64,000 nucleotides of DNA from an uncultured Eggerthellaceae bacterium. Its GTDB lineage: Bacteria > Actinomycetota > Coriobacteriia > Coriobacteriales > Eggerthellaceae. The translations under genes were made by a program, and so were the position numbers. The stretch spans positions 12,876 through 76,875 of the forward strand of contig CAIFEG010000001.1 of the NCBI GenBank assembly GCA_903789415.1, given 5' to 3'. The notes under the pieces were generated by a model. That model saw only the letters and a list, made by a program, of their open reading frames with translations, ran no database searches and had not been told where the DNA came from. Below are positions 18,242-26,943 of this stretch, piece after piece (position 1 is the first letter of the stretch; each line of letters begins with the position of its first letter).

Positions 18242-19982
18242 GAAATTCCAACATAGATACGCGCTCACGCCCGACGGCGCGAAAAACATCAAAGCCGGCA
18301 CATTTTGGACCGTACTGGTCAACCTGTTCGACATGGTAGGAATCATCATCCTGTTTGCGCTGATGGTTCAGCTCTACAACGCGCTCATGGGTCTGGGCAG
18401 CATGCCGCGACTTGTCCCGTATGTGATTGCCCTGGTAGTGTTCCTAGTTGTCTCGTTCTTCTTCCATTACAAGCAATACGGAAACACCTACAGCACCGTA
18501 TACGGCGAATCGAACCACCTGCGCGTAAGCATCGCCGAGCGCATGCGCAAACTGCCGCTTTCGTTTTTCGGACGGCGCGACGTGGCAGATCTGGCAGACA
18601 CCCTGATGAACGACGTGGCCAAGCTTGAGCATGTGTGGTCACATGTGCTGGGTTATCTGTACGGCTCATACATTTCCACCGCGATCATCGCCGTGGTTGC
18701 GTTCATCTTCGATTGGCGATTAGCACTGGCCGCTTTTTGGAGTGTACCTGTGGCGTTTGGGCTGCTCTATGGCGAGCGTCATTCCATGAAGCGGAAATCC
18801 CTTGAGCTTCGCGACGCGAACATAAAGGTGGGTGACGCGATTCAGGAAATGCTGGACAACGTGCGAGAGATTCGTGCGTTCAACGGCGGAGACGCCATGC
18901 AGAAGAACTTGAATTCGCGCATCGATGACCTGGAACACACGACCATCCATATCGAAGCGTTCGCAGGAATTTCCGTGAACCTGGCTTCTGCTGCCCTGCG
19001 CCTGAGCATGGCAACCACCATCCTCGTGGGTGCAATTCTTTTGATATCAGGTCAGATTAATTTTGCGCTGATGTTTGCATTCCTGCTGATGGCAAGCCGC
19101 CTGTATGCCCCGTTTGACCAGGCGCTGGCTTTGATTGCCGAACTGTTTTCAAGCGAAGCGGCCTCGGAGCGTCTGCAGGCCTTATACGACGAGCCTCTGG
19201 CCACCGGTTCTGAAACTTTCAGCCCCAACGGATATGACATTCGCTTTGATCACGTGGCATTTTCCTACGACGATCGCCGCGTGCTTGACGATGTAAACTT
19301 CACGGCCAAGGAAGGCCAGGTAACCGCCCTGGTTGGGCCTTCTGGTTCAGGGAAGTCCACATGCAGCCGGCTGGCCGCACGCCTGTGGGACGCCGACGGC
19401 GGATCGGTGCAGATCGGCGGCGTGGACGTGAAAACCGTTGATCCCGAAAAGTTGCTGTCCGACATTTCTATGGTGTTCCAGGATGTCATGCTGTTCGACG
19501 GCACCGTTATGGACAACATCCGCCTGGGCCGCAAAGGCGCTACCGACGACGAGGTTTTGGCTGCTGCTCGTGCCGCGTATTGCGACGAATTTGTCGAAGC
19601 GCTACCCCAGGGCTATCAGACCATGATTGGCGAAAATGGCGCGCGCCTGTCTGGCGGCGAACGCCAGCGCATCTCCATTGCACGAGCATTGCTGAAAGAT
19701 GCGCCGATTCTGTTGCTTGACGAGGTCACGGCCAGCTTAGATGTCGAAAGCGAGAACAAGGTGCAGCAAGCGCTGTCTCAACTGACGCAGGGTCGCACCG
19801 TGCTCGTAATCGCACACCGGATGCGCACGATCGGCGCCGCGGATAAGGTCGTAGTGCTGCGAAACGGCGTGGTCGCCGAACAAGGCAAACCGCAAGAGCT
19901 GATGACGCATGAGAACGGACTCTTCCGCAAGATGTGCGAAGAGCAAACCGGCTCCGCCACCTGGACGGTTGGCCAGGCATAA
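18231..19982 (+). CDS. ABC transporter, fused permease/ATP-binding half transporter
   Basis: Starting at the ATG at 18231, which follows AAAGGAGG inside the end of the previous gene, the protein has 583 residues. It has six membrane helices followed by the ATPase: GPSGSGKST, VFQDVMLF, LSGGERQR, ILLLDEVTAS and AHRMRT. Walker B reads LLLDEV, with the catalytic Glu kept. The N-terminus is unlike that of its partner, as expected for a heterodimer. It is the last gene of the five-gene transporter operon; an oppositely oriented gene follows 33 bases later. Confidence 0.9.
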   Translation: MFGKKFQHRYALTPDGAKNIKAGTFWTVLVNLFDMVGIIILFALMVQLYNALMGLGSMPRLVPYVIALVVFLVVSFFFHYKQYGNTYSTVYGESNHLRVSIAERMRKLPLSFFGRRDVADLADTLMNDVAKLEHVWSHVLGYLYGSYISTAIIAVVAFIFDWRLALAAFWSVPVAFGLLYGERHSMKRKSLELRDANIKVGDAIQEMLDNVREIRAFNGGDAMQKNLNSRIDDLEHTTIHIEAFAGISVNLASAALRLSMATTILVGAILLISGQINFALMFAFLLMASRLYAPFDQALALIAELFSSEAASERLQALYDEPLATGSETFSPNGYDIRFDHVAFSYDDRRVLDDVNFTAKEGQVTALVGPSGSGKSTCSRLAARLWDADGGSVQIGGVDVKTVDPEKLLSDISMVFQDVMLFDGTVMDNIRLGRKGATDDEVLAAARAAYCDEFVEALPQGYQTMIGENGARLSGGERQRISIARALLKDAPILLLDEVTASLDVESENKVQQALSQLTQGRTVLVIAHRMRTIGAADKVVVLRNGVVAEQGKPQELMTHENGLFRKMCEEQTGSATWTVGQA

Positions 19983-20015
19983 AATCACTGCTCGAAAAAT
20001 CGCTGCCCGGAAGGA

Positions 20016-21116
20016 TTAATACCCGAAATACTCCGCCATTTCGCGCATGCGGGCCATCTGATCAACGCCGAACGGGCAACGATCATTGCAGTGGCCACAT
20101 TGCACGCAATCCGACGCATGGCGATTTAAATTGCGGTAGTGTTCCGCCGCTACCGCATCGCCCATGCGCGCTAAGTCGTAATACTTGTTCGCCAAACCAA
20201 TCAGGATTCCTTCGGGACATGGCTGGCAGTGATTGCAATACACGCAGGTTTTTTCTGCTTCAACAGGCCTAAATCTGCTGATCACCGAATAGTCGCGACG
20301 CCTAGGATCAGCGTCACTGAATGCCAGAATGTCGTCCAAGTCGTCCATATTCCGCACACCGGGAAGAACAGTCATTACGCCGGGCTTATCGAGCACGTAT
20401 TGCATGCATTGGTGTGTGGTAAGCGCATGCCGAAAAGGCGACGCCTGTGCATCGAGCAGCTGCCCACCGGCAAATGGCTTCATTACCGAAATACCTACAC
20501 CCGCAGCTTCGAACTCGCGATATAGAGACGCGCGATCGTCGGTACTCCCCTTTCCGTATACTGATTCGTCGGTGTAGTCATACATCGGGTTTATAGCCAG
20601 CATGCCCATGTCAACCTGCCCCGTTGCCAAAAATCTTCGGGCAATATTTGCGTTGTGAGTGCTGAAACCAATATGGCGAATGACGCCCGCGTCGTGCATC
20701 TTGCACGCGTAGTCCCACAGGCCACCGTTCATGACTTTGTCGAAGTTGGCATCGTTGTCGATGCAGTGGATGAATCCAAAATCGGCATAGTCGGTGTTGA
20801 ACGTACGCAGCCGCTCTTCAAACTGGCTGATCGCGCGCTTAGTATTCGTGGTTACCCACGCGTATCCTTCGCCGGAATAATCAGCTCCGAGGTGCATCTG
20901 CAGCATGACCTTGTCACGCTTACCGTTGAGAGCACGCGCATATCCTTCAAAGGCGCTCGATCTGCTGGGGACCATATCAAAATAATTGATACCCTCATCA
21001 ATGGCAGTATCTACGATGCGCGCAATTTCTTTGGTACTTGATTCGTGGATGCTCCCCATGCCAAGTCCCACAACACTTATTTTCTCGCCACCATGTGGCA
21101 AAACGCGGTATTCCAT
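20016..21116 (-). CDS. Aldo/keto reductase with C-terminal 4Fe-4S ferredoxin domain
   Basis: The 366-residue protein has an AKR TIM barrel (about 1-270) followed by two Cys clusters, CVYCNHCQPCPEG (about 295) and CVQCGHCNDRCPFGV (about 340), which fit two 4Fe-4S sites. Such fused proteins are grouped as ferredoxin-linked aldo/keto reductases. The barrel is odd: Asp47 of the AKR tetrad is present in INYFD, but the position of the catalytic Tyr reads Arg52 and that of the Lys reads His75 (VMLQMHLG). The typical reductase chemistry may therefore be altered. It converges with the ABC operon and lies 56 bases from the DUF1848 gene on the same strand. Confidence 0.85.
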   Translation of the reverse strand: MEYRVLPHGGEKISVVGLGMGSIHESSTKEIARIVDTAIDEGINYFDMVPSRSSAFEGYARALNGKRDKVMLQMHLGADYSGEGYAWVTTNTKRAISQFEERLRTFNTDYADFGFIHCIDNDANFDKVMNGGLWDYACKMHDAGVIRHIGFSTHNANIARRFLATGQVDMGMLAINPMYDYTDESVYGKGSTDDRASLYREFEAAGVGISVMKPFAGGQLLDAQASPFRHALTTHQCMQYVLDKPGVMTVLPGVRNMDDLDDILAFSDADPRRRDYSVISRFRPVEAEKTCVYCNHCQPCPEGILIGLANKYYDLARMGDAVAAEHYRNLNRHASDCVQCGHCNDRCPFGVDQMARMREMAEYFGY

Positions 21117-21172
21117 ATGTTCTCCCCCAGAAATGTGCGCTGTAGCAACGCACCAATGAAAACTAATAACAA

Positions 21173-22144
21173 TTACTCAAACAATGATAGCTGGCTGGCC
21201 GGTGATCCATTTACTCCTTCTATAAAAGACTGAACTTTGCGTTCGGTAATCTTGTCATCAGGTAATACGTGACCAACGAGCAGCGGAGATTCCGGATCAT
21301 GCACTGCAACATTCTTGCGCACCGAGGCGTCCGAAGAATTTGCATAGCAGTACCGGCATCCATGTGCACACGTATTGTACGCACCAATATCGATACTTGA
21401 GCAACAGCCACATTCGGGACGCTGCATTTTATCCTTGCCGAGCTTACTGCTGAAGCGATACCCACTGATGCGTTCGAGCAAGGTCTTGTCGATACAGCTC
21501 CCGTGAGTAATCCCGTATGCTTCCAGATCCACCGGCTCGGCGCACGTTGCCATTTCAAGTCCATGATCGTGAGCAGTTTCTGCAAGTGATGCCGCAAGTT
21601 GGTTCATCTCATCTGCAGATGGTGCGCGCACACCCAGGCTTGCCATGTTGCGCTCGATTTTCCGATACATATCGATAAAGCTGATCACCACGCGCTTCGT
21701 GCTTTCCGCAAGTGCATCTGCAAGCTGTTGAAAATGCTTCACATGGTAGTCAATCGTATACGTGTCCGAAAGAAGGATCGGGTCGTAACGCCAGATCACA
21801 CATTCAGGCCCAATACATTCCGCCAGCTTTTGAAACGTGAATACCGAATCTTCGACCCGAGGCACATGAGGCTCGACATCTGTGCCGTATCCCGTCAGCG
21901 TGAACTGGACATAGTACGGATAATCTTTCAGTAGTTCCATGAGCTCGGCATTGCGCATCATGGGTGCCGGGTTTTTCGTCCAGAAAACGATGCCGTCGAC
22001 CACGTCTCGTGTAAGCGGGACCTTGCTTATCTGATGCGGATTCATCGGGTTGCGCGTACAGGCATACCCTGCCTTCAGGCGATTGAGCAGCCACGTCGAA
22101 TAAAATGCCGGTATGTCGGTACGTCGCGATGTACTAATGATCAT
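21173..22144 (-). CDS. DUF1848 family protein with radical-SAM-like cysteine motif
   Basis: The 323-residue protein begins MIISTSRRTDIPAFYSTW and contains DGIVFWTKNPAPMM and YVQFTLTGYG, the hallmark blocks of DUF1848. Near the C-terminus (about 255-285) lie CGCCSSIDIGAYNTC and CAHGCRYCYANSS; the latter is a CX3CX2C arrangement as in radical SAM enzymes, although it is at the end instead of the beginning. The family's reaction is not established. It lies just upstream of the Fe-S aldo/keto reductase on the same strand. No clear operon partner points to a substrate. Confidence 0.85.
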   Translation of the reverse strand: MIISTSRRTDIPAFYSTWLLNRLKAGYACTRNPMNPHQISKVPLTRDVVDGIVFWTKNPAPMMRNAELMELLKDYPYYVQFTLTGYGTDVEPHVPRVEDSVFTFQKLAECIGPECVIWRYDPILLSDTYTIDYHVKHFQQLADALAESTKRVVISFIDMYRKIERNMASLGVRAPSADEMNQLAASLAETAHDHGLEMATCAEPVDLEAYGITHGSCIDKTLLERISGYRFSSKLGKDKMQRPECGCCSSIDIGAYNTCAHGCRYCYANSSDASVRKNVAVHDPESPLLVGHVLPDDKITERKVQSFIEGVNGSPASQLSLFE

Positions 22145-22231
22145 GATGCTTGCGTTTCGTCCTATGTGTTATATACATTCATGCGGAAAGCCTTGGGCTA
22201 ATGCGAAAAATTTAGACATTCGCGCACCAAC

Positions 22232-23374
22232 CTACGAATCGATAACTACCAGTTCATACTGGCGGCTGCCCACATCCAACTGTTCCGCGTAGTCAAGCAA
22301 ATGCGTCCCATTCCGGGATTCAATACGCTGGATCAAGGCATCCTTGCCAGGGTCATTGCTCAAATACACCTGGTCGACACTTGCCTGATCAAGTGCGAGC
22401 GGATCCAAAGAAGCCATAATTCCAATATCTGCCATGCCTGGAGTTGCCGCATTTCCGTCACAATCGCAATCGACCGAAAGATTGTTCAGCACATTGATGC
22501 ATGCCATGTTTAGACCGTAGTGGTCGAAGGCGCCCTTGGAAAACTCGACGATGCGCTCGAGGAACTGATCGTCCGAGCTGAAGCCCGACCCATGCACCGA
22601 CCGTTTTCCCGCAGGGGTTCCCAGACCAATGCCGAGATTTTTAAACGTGCCACCAAAGCCTGCCATTGAGTGCCCCTTGAAATGGGCCACCGAAATCATG
22701 GAATCATAGTTAGAAACGTGTGATCCCACCTGCGCTTCTGTCAGGTGATTTCCGCCGCTAATCGGCAGAGAAATCGCGCCATCACGGTCAAGAATATCTA
22801 CCGGCGCATAGGTGAAACCGTGATCCGCGGCCAGCGATGCATAACCGTCGGCCGTTGAACGCCTGCCGCCATAGGCCACCGTGCAATCAACAAACGTGGC
22901 ATTCGTGGCCTCGACCAGCGGGCGCAACAATTCAGGACTTAAATAATTGGTATTGCCTTCTTCTCCCATGTGCAGCTTTAGGGCAACATTTCCCGTCGGT
23001 GTCCAGCCAAGCGCCTGATACACACGAAGCAGACCTTCCGGACTGATATCGCGCGTCGCGTACACGGTTGCAGCACCCGGCGTTGATCTGCTGGTATCAA
23101 AACCGGTTCCCGTGCTGTTGGTGAAGCTGCTGGTGCTGGAACTTCCGTTTTGTGAGCCCGACAAAGACGAGCCCGAACCGCTTTGTGAAGTGCTTCCAGA
23201 ACCACTTTGCCCAGAGTTATCCTCCGAACCACTTCCGGATGAAGTTTCGCCAGAAGAACAGCCGACAAGCCCTGCACCTGCTCCTACGGCGGCGATTCCA
23301 AAGACAACTGACCCCTCGATAAATTTCCTGCGGTCGATGCTGTGATCAGAAGGGTCTATATTTTTCTCACTCAT
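22232..23374 (-). CDS. DUF362 domain protein, Tat-exported lipoprotein
   Basis: The 380-residue protein has a Tat signal (DRRKFIEGSVVFGIAAVGAG) ending in a lipobox LVGC at about residue 39, then a Ser/Gly-rich linker to about residue 90. The rest shows the DUF362 blocks, including VALKLHMGEEGN, ISVAHFKGHSMAGFGG and TFKNLGIGLG. DUF362 proteins often occur with Fe-S ferredoxins and their role is unsettled. Tat export implies folding with a cofactor in the cytoplasm. It should sit on the outer face of the membrane. Its neighbours are also exported lipoproteins. Confidence 0.85.
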   Translation of the reverse strand: MSEKNIDPSDHSIDRRKFIEGSVVFGIAAVGAGAGLVGCSSGETSSGSGSEDNSGQSGSGSTSQSGSGSSLSGSQNGSSSTSSFTNSTGTGFDTSRSTPGAATVYATRDISPEGLLRVYQALGWTPTGNVALKLHMGEEGNTNYLSPELLRPLVEATNATFVDCTVAYGGRRSTADGYASLAADHGFTYAPVDILDRDGAISLPISGGNHLTEAQVGSHVSNYDSMISVAHFKGHSMAGFGGTFKNLGIGLGTPAGKRSVHGSGFSSDDQFLERIVEFSKGAFDHYGLNMACINVLNNLSVDCDCDGNAATPGMADIGIMASLDPLALDQASVDQVYLSNDPGKDALIQRIESRNGTHLLDYAEQLDVGSRQYELVVIDS

Positions 23375-23454
23375 GATTCGCTCCTACCCCAAGTTCCTCA
23401 TAGTTTATTTAAGCCAAGCGGCGAAGGCTCGCGTTAATGGACCATTGCAGCCCC

Positions 23455-24510
23455 TCAATTCGCAGAATCCCCTGTTTGAATGTTTTGCTGCAGAAAACTC
23501 ACCATGTCGTTTGCTGCGGTATCGCGGTATGATCCGTAAAAGCCATGTCCCGCGCCTTGGAGGGTAATTAGCTGAACAGAAGCGTACGTTTCCGTAGCTC
23601 TTTGCGAATAGGAAATAGGGACTATCGAATCATCGCTTCCGTGAATAATCAGAACATTCCCGGGATAACTTCCGATTTCCTGATACACGTCCATGTTGAG
23701 CACGTCGGTGTAGTATTGCCTTCCGACCGTCATGCCGAATTGTTGCATAACATCAGGGATTTCGTTGGCACTAGTATAGCGCGCACGGGCATCATCGGGA
23801 ATGCTCAACGCAGGATATAACAAGGTCATTGCGCGAATTTCGTCTGGACATTCCGCGGCAACAAGCGCCGAAACCAAGCCACCCTGACTTTGCCCCGCAA
23901 GAAAAATGTTGTTGTCATCAGCAAACTGATACGTTCTGATTCCATCGAGCACGGTCAGCAGATCAGCACGCTCGGTGAGCACCGACATGTGCTGCATGTC
24001 GCCTCCACTTTGGCTGTAGGGAGACCCGCCGCAGAAATCGTAGACATAGCTCGCAATTCCATTTTCGGCAAGCGTTTGTGCATATGGAGCCGTATCGGCG
24101 TGCGTGCCGCCAAATCCATGGGACAAAACCACCACTGGATGAGGACTGGTTCCTGTTTTCGGAAGATACAAATTTCCATATATCTGCAAATCACCACGCT
24201 GAAACGGCAGTTCATACACGGTATAGGCTGCCTCATCTTGGATGACAGGCACGTTGTCTAAGGTGTTGGCTTGAGCTGCAGAGCTTTGATTCGCGTTTGC
24301 GCTCGCACTGTCGTTTTCGTCGGCCTGAGAATTATTTGTCTGCTCGCTATCTGCTTGCGCACTTGGTGCGTCAGAAGAAGCAGCCCCGGTGCTATCCGAC
24401 GCAGACAAATTTGAGCTACACCCCAGCAGCGCCAGGGAAAACGTCAGAACTAATGCAAGCAGAGCGGAAGTTATGCGCCTTGTCTGTCTATTCGTTTTCT
24501 TTTTCTGCAC
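23455..24510 (-). CDS. Alpha/beta hydrolase lipoprotein
   Basis: The 351-residue protein has a Sec lipoprotein signal (positively charged start, hydrophobic core, lipobox LLGC near residue 30) and a low-complexity Ser/Ala/Asn/Gln linker to about 85. The hydrolase domain has VVVLSHGFGGTHAD (oxyanion), the elbow AGQSQGGL with a Ser nucleophile, IIHGSDDSIVP (acid) and GAGHGFYG (His). It is probably an extracytoplasmic esterase or acyl-peptide-type hydrolase. The flanking genes on the same strand include another hydrolase. The substrate is unknown. Confidence 0.85.
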   Translation of the reverse strand: MQKKKTNRQTRRITSALLALVLTFSLALLGCSSNLSASDSTGAASSDAPSAQADSEQTNNSQADENDSASANANQSSAAQANTLDNVPVIQDEAAYTVYELPFQRGDLQIYGNLYLPKTGTSPHPVVVLSHGFGGTHADTAPYAQTLAENGIASYVYDFCGGSPYSQSGGDMQHMSVLTERADLLTVLDGIRTYQFADDNNIFLAGQSQGGLVSALVAAECPDEIRAMTLLYPALSIPDDARARYTSANEIPDVMQQFGMTVGRQYYTDVLNMDVYQEIGSYPGNVLIIHGSDDSIVPISYSQRATETYASVQLITLQGAGHGFYGSYRDTAANDMVSFLQQNIQTGDSAN

Positions 24511-24529
24511 CCGTTTTCACCTGCTATTC

Positions 24530-24793
24530 CTATAAGACGCTTCTCATCTGATATTTCAGATAATCAAGATTGTCAATTTTTGTCTGGAAGCTATGCAGGT
24601 TATCCAAAAGATCTTTTCGATGTACGTCGAGCAAACGCTTGCAATCAGTTTCCTTCCCGGCTTTGGCAAGCTTCAAGAAGTACTGAATTTCATCCGCAGA
24701 ACAACCTGCCGCTTCAAGATTTTGCACTACCTCAGATTCGTTCAGATGATCAGCCTTTTCATTTGAATGATTCGCCATTTCATTTACCCACAC
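24530..24793 (-). CDS. Small MerR-like helical protein lacking the DNA-binding domain
   Basis: This 87-residue frame starts with GTG at 24793; an internal ATG at 24778 is an alternative. The sequence GCSADEIQYFLKLAKAG, then CKRLLDVHRKDLLDNLHSF and KIDNLDYLKYQM, reads like the second half of a MerR regulator: the last HTH-linked helix and the dimerising antiparallel coiled coil. No winged-helix part is present, and the preceding bases encode the hydrolase, not a lost HTH. It lies 26 bases after the hydrolase gene on the same strand. It could modulate a full MerR protein by heterodimerising, but this is inference. Confidence 0.55.
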   Translation of the reverse strand: MWVNEMANHSNEKADHLNESEVVQNLEAAGCSADEIQYFLKLAKAGKETDCKRLLDVHRKDLLDNLHSFQTKIDNLDYLKYQMRSVL

Positions 24794-24819
24794 TTTGTGC
24801 CGATCTTCCTCATGTCGGT

Positions 24820-25776
24820 TTACACAAGAGCCTTCTTAAAGAAGTCTTCCAGCTTGTCAAACGGAATTTTGTCCGTCTGATCATACAGATCAATATGCTC
24901 AGCATCAGGCACGATGTAGAGTTCCTTTGGCTCTGCTGCCATCTCGTACACCTTTTCGGAGAAGCTTCTTGAATGCGCGCGATCACCTGCAACCAAAAGA
25001 ATTGGCCGCGGAGAAATTTCTTTCACGTAGTCCAGGGCGAACCAATTCATCATTGCCATCTGGGATGTTGTGGTAAAGTTGCCACGTGCATTCGGATGGA
25101 AACCACGCGGTACCGCATAGAAGCGATTCCATTCATTGGTAATCGCATCAGTTTTTGGCAGCGCATCAACATCCGGATATGGCGTCTCGGGGAAACTCGG
25201 AATATATTCCGGCTGTCCCGCCTCGAAGTCCTTCCAACGCTGTTCGCCAAGCGCATCCTTCATCTGGTCAAGTTGCTCTTTTGTCGGATTCATCATTCCA
25301 CGGATATCGGTGATGTTATACAGCGACGTAGTGGCAACTGCTTTGATGCGCGTATCGCACTGAGCGGCAGAAAGTGCAAAGCCGCCGGATCCACAGATAC
25401 CAATCGCACCAATTTTGTTTCTATCGACGTACGGAACCTTTACGCCTAGATAATCAACGGCAGCATTGAACGACTCGACGAAGAGCTCGGGGCTCGAAAC
25501 GTTGCGTGGTTCGCCGCCCGACTCACCCATAAACACCTGGTCAAATGTGAGTACCACGAAACCTCTCTGCGCCAGCTCATTTGCATAGACGCATGGCCCT
25601 TGCTCTTTTACACCGCCATATGGGGCGCCAACGATTAAAGCCGGATACTTCTGTGCCGTGTCCAGATCTTTTGCATGGTAGATATCCGCAGCAATGGCAA
25701 TTCCATATCGGTTGCTATAACGAACATGCTCTCTGGTGACGCTCGGATCAAGTTTTGCAATATAACCGTAGGACAT
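24820..25776 (-). CDS. Alpha/beta hydrolase, dienelactone-hydrolase-like with Cys nucleophile
   Basis: I chose the ATG at 25776 because AAGGAG sits 8 bases upstream; a GTG at 25785 overlaps that site. The protein then has 318 residues. It shares with the 11753 and 28890 proteins the block LIVGAPYGGVKEQG, FMGESGGEPR and the elbow IGICGSGGFA with Cys at about 128. LLVAGDRAHSRSF probably gives the acid and DAEHIDLYDQ the His. It is followed by a small MerR-like gene and is divergent from a LysR regulator (209 bases apart), a likely controller. The substrate is unknown. Confidence 0.82.
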   Translation of the reverse strand: MSYGYIAKLDPSVTREHVRYSNRYGIAIAADIYHAKDLDTAQKYPALIVGAPYGGVKEQGPCVYANELAQRGFVVLTFDQVFMGESGGEPRNVSSPELFVESFNAAVDYLGVKVPYVDRNKIGAIGICGSGGFALSAAQCDTRIKAVATTSLYNITDIRGMMNPTKEQLDQMKDALGEQRWKDFEAGQPEYIPSFPETPYPDVDALPKTDAITNEWNRFYAVPRGFHPNARGNFTTTSQMAMMNWFALDYVKEISPRPILLVAGDRAHSRSFSEKVYEMAAEPKELYIVPDAEHIDLYDQTDKIPFDKLEDFFKKALV

Positions 25777-25984
25777 GTTTTTCACTCCTTGGGTTGTGTT
25801 TTGTCTTTCCTGTTAATTTCCCTAAAAGCAATGTATCACCGCACGCATGAGATGAATAATACTTAGTTATCATGCCAATTCATGCTTTATAGGCATGGTT
25901 AAAACGGAGGTATACGAATCACTCATGCATCGGATAATTTGAAAGCATCATGGTTCAAAAACAACGAAAATTCGGGAGCAGTAT

Positions 25985-26884
25985 ATGAACATCGAACTGC
26001 GCGTTCTGTATTACTTTTTAACGGTTTGCCGCGAAGGCAGCATCACTCGCGCCGCAGAAGCACTGCATCTTTCACAGCCTACCTTATCCAGGCAGCTCAG
26101 AGACATGGAACGCAGGCTGGGTAAACAGCTCATGGTTCGCGGAAGCAGACAGATCACCCTCACCGACGAGGGCATGCTCTTGCGAAAACGAGCCGCCGAA
26201 ATCCTCGAGTTAGTAGATCGTACCGAATCTGAGATCGCACTTTCAGGTGACACCGTTTCCGGCGATGTATACATCGGAGCAGGTGAAACACATCTCATGC
26301 ACTTCCTCACGCGGGCGATGGCAACCTTACGAAAAACATATCCCGACGTGCGCTTTCATATATCCAGCGGAGATACCGCAGATGTGTACGATGATTTAGA
26401 CAAGGGTCTGACCGATTTTGCGCTCGCGTTCGCCATTCCGGATGAAAGCAAATACGAACACATTCAGATTCCTGGATCCAATGGGTGGGGCGTATATCTC
26501 AGACGCGATAATCCCCTGGCGCGCAGGTCAAGCCTGACCGCGCAAGACCTTCACGATCAGCCCCTTATTGTGTCACGTTCTGTTTTGGGGAGTCGGCAAG
26601 CAGCTGCGTGGATGCATCATGAGGGACTTCCAAGAGACGGTTCACATGTGGTGGCGACGTACAATCTTGTCTACAACGCAACGATGATGGTGCGCGATGG
26701 ACTCGGGTGCGCGCTCACATTCGACAAGCTGATTAATACCGAAAATGACCCCGATATTTGTTTTATTCCTCTTGCCGATTCAGGGAAAGACAAGGCATCT
26801 ATCGTTTGGAAAAAGTACCAGGTGCGCACCAAGGCCGCCGAAGTATATCTGGATGTACTAAAAGACCAGCTCAAGCAAGATTAA
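25985..26884 (+). CDS. LysR-family transcriptional regulator
   Basis: The 299-residue protein has a LysR winged HTH at residues 1-60 (LRVLYYFLTVCREGSITRAAEA, LSQPTLSRQLRDME) and a substrate-binding-like effector domain from about 90, with VYIGAGETHLMHFLTRAM at its start. The start follows GGGAGCAGTAT, a moderate ribosome site. It is divergent from the Cys-hydrolase gene at 24820-25776, the classical arrangement for a LysR target. On the other side it converges with a minus-strand esterase gene 60 bases away. The inducer is unknown. Confidence 0.9.
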   Translation: MNIELRVLYYFLTVCREGSITRAAEALHLSQPTLSRQLRDMERRLGKQLMVRGSRQITLTDEGMLLRKRAAEILELVDRTESEIALSGDTVSGDVYIGAGETHLMHFLTRAMATLRKTYPDVRFHISSGDTADVYDDLDKGLTDFALAFAIPDESKYEHIQIPGSNGWGVYLRRDNPLARRSSLTAQDLHDQPLIVSRSVLGSRQAAAWMHHEGLPRDGSHVVATYNLVYNATMMVRDGLGCALTFDKLINTENDPDICFIPLADSGKDKASIVWKKYQVRTKAAEVYLDVLKDQLKQD

Positions 26885-26943
26885 TGCAGTGGCACATTGG
26901 TGCTGGACCCTCGCACATCAGATTAAGGAATCAAACAAGCTAG

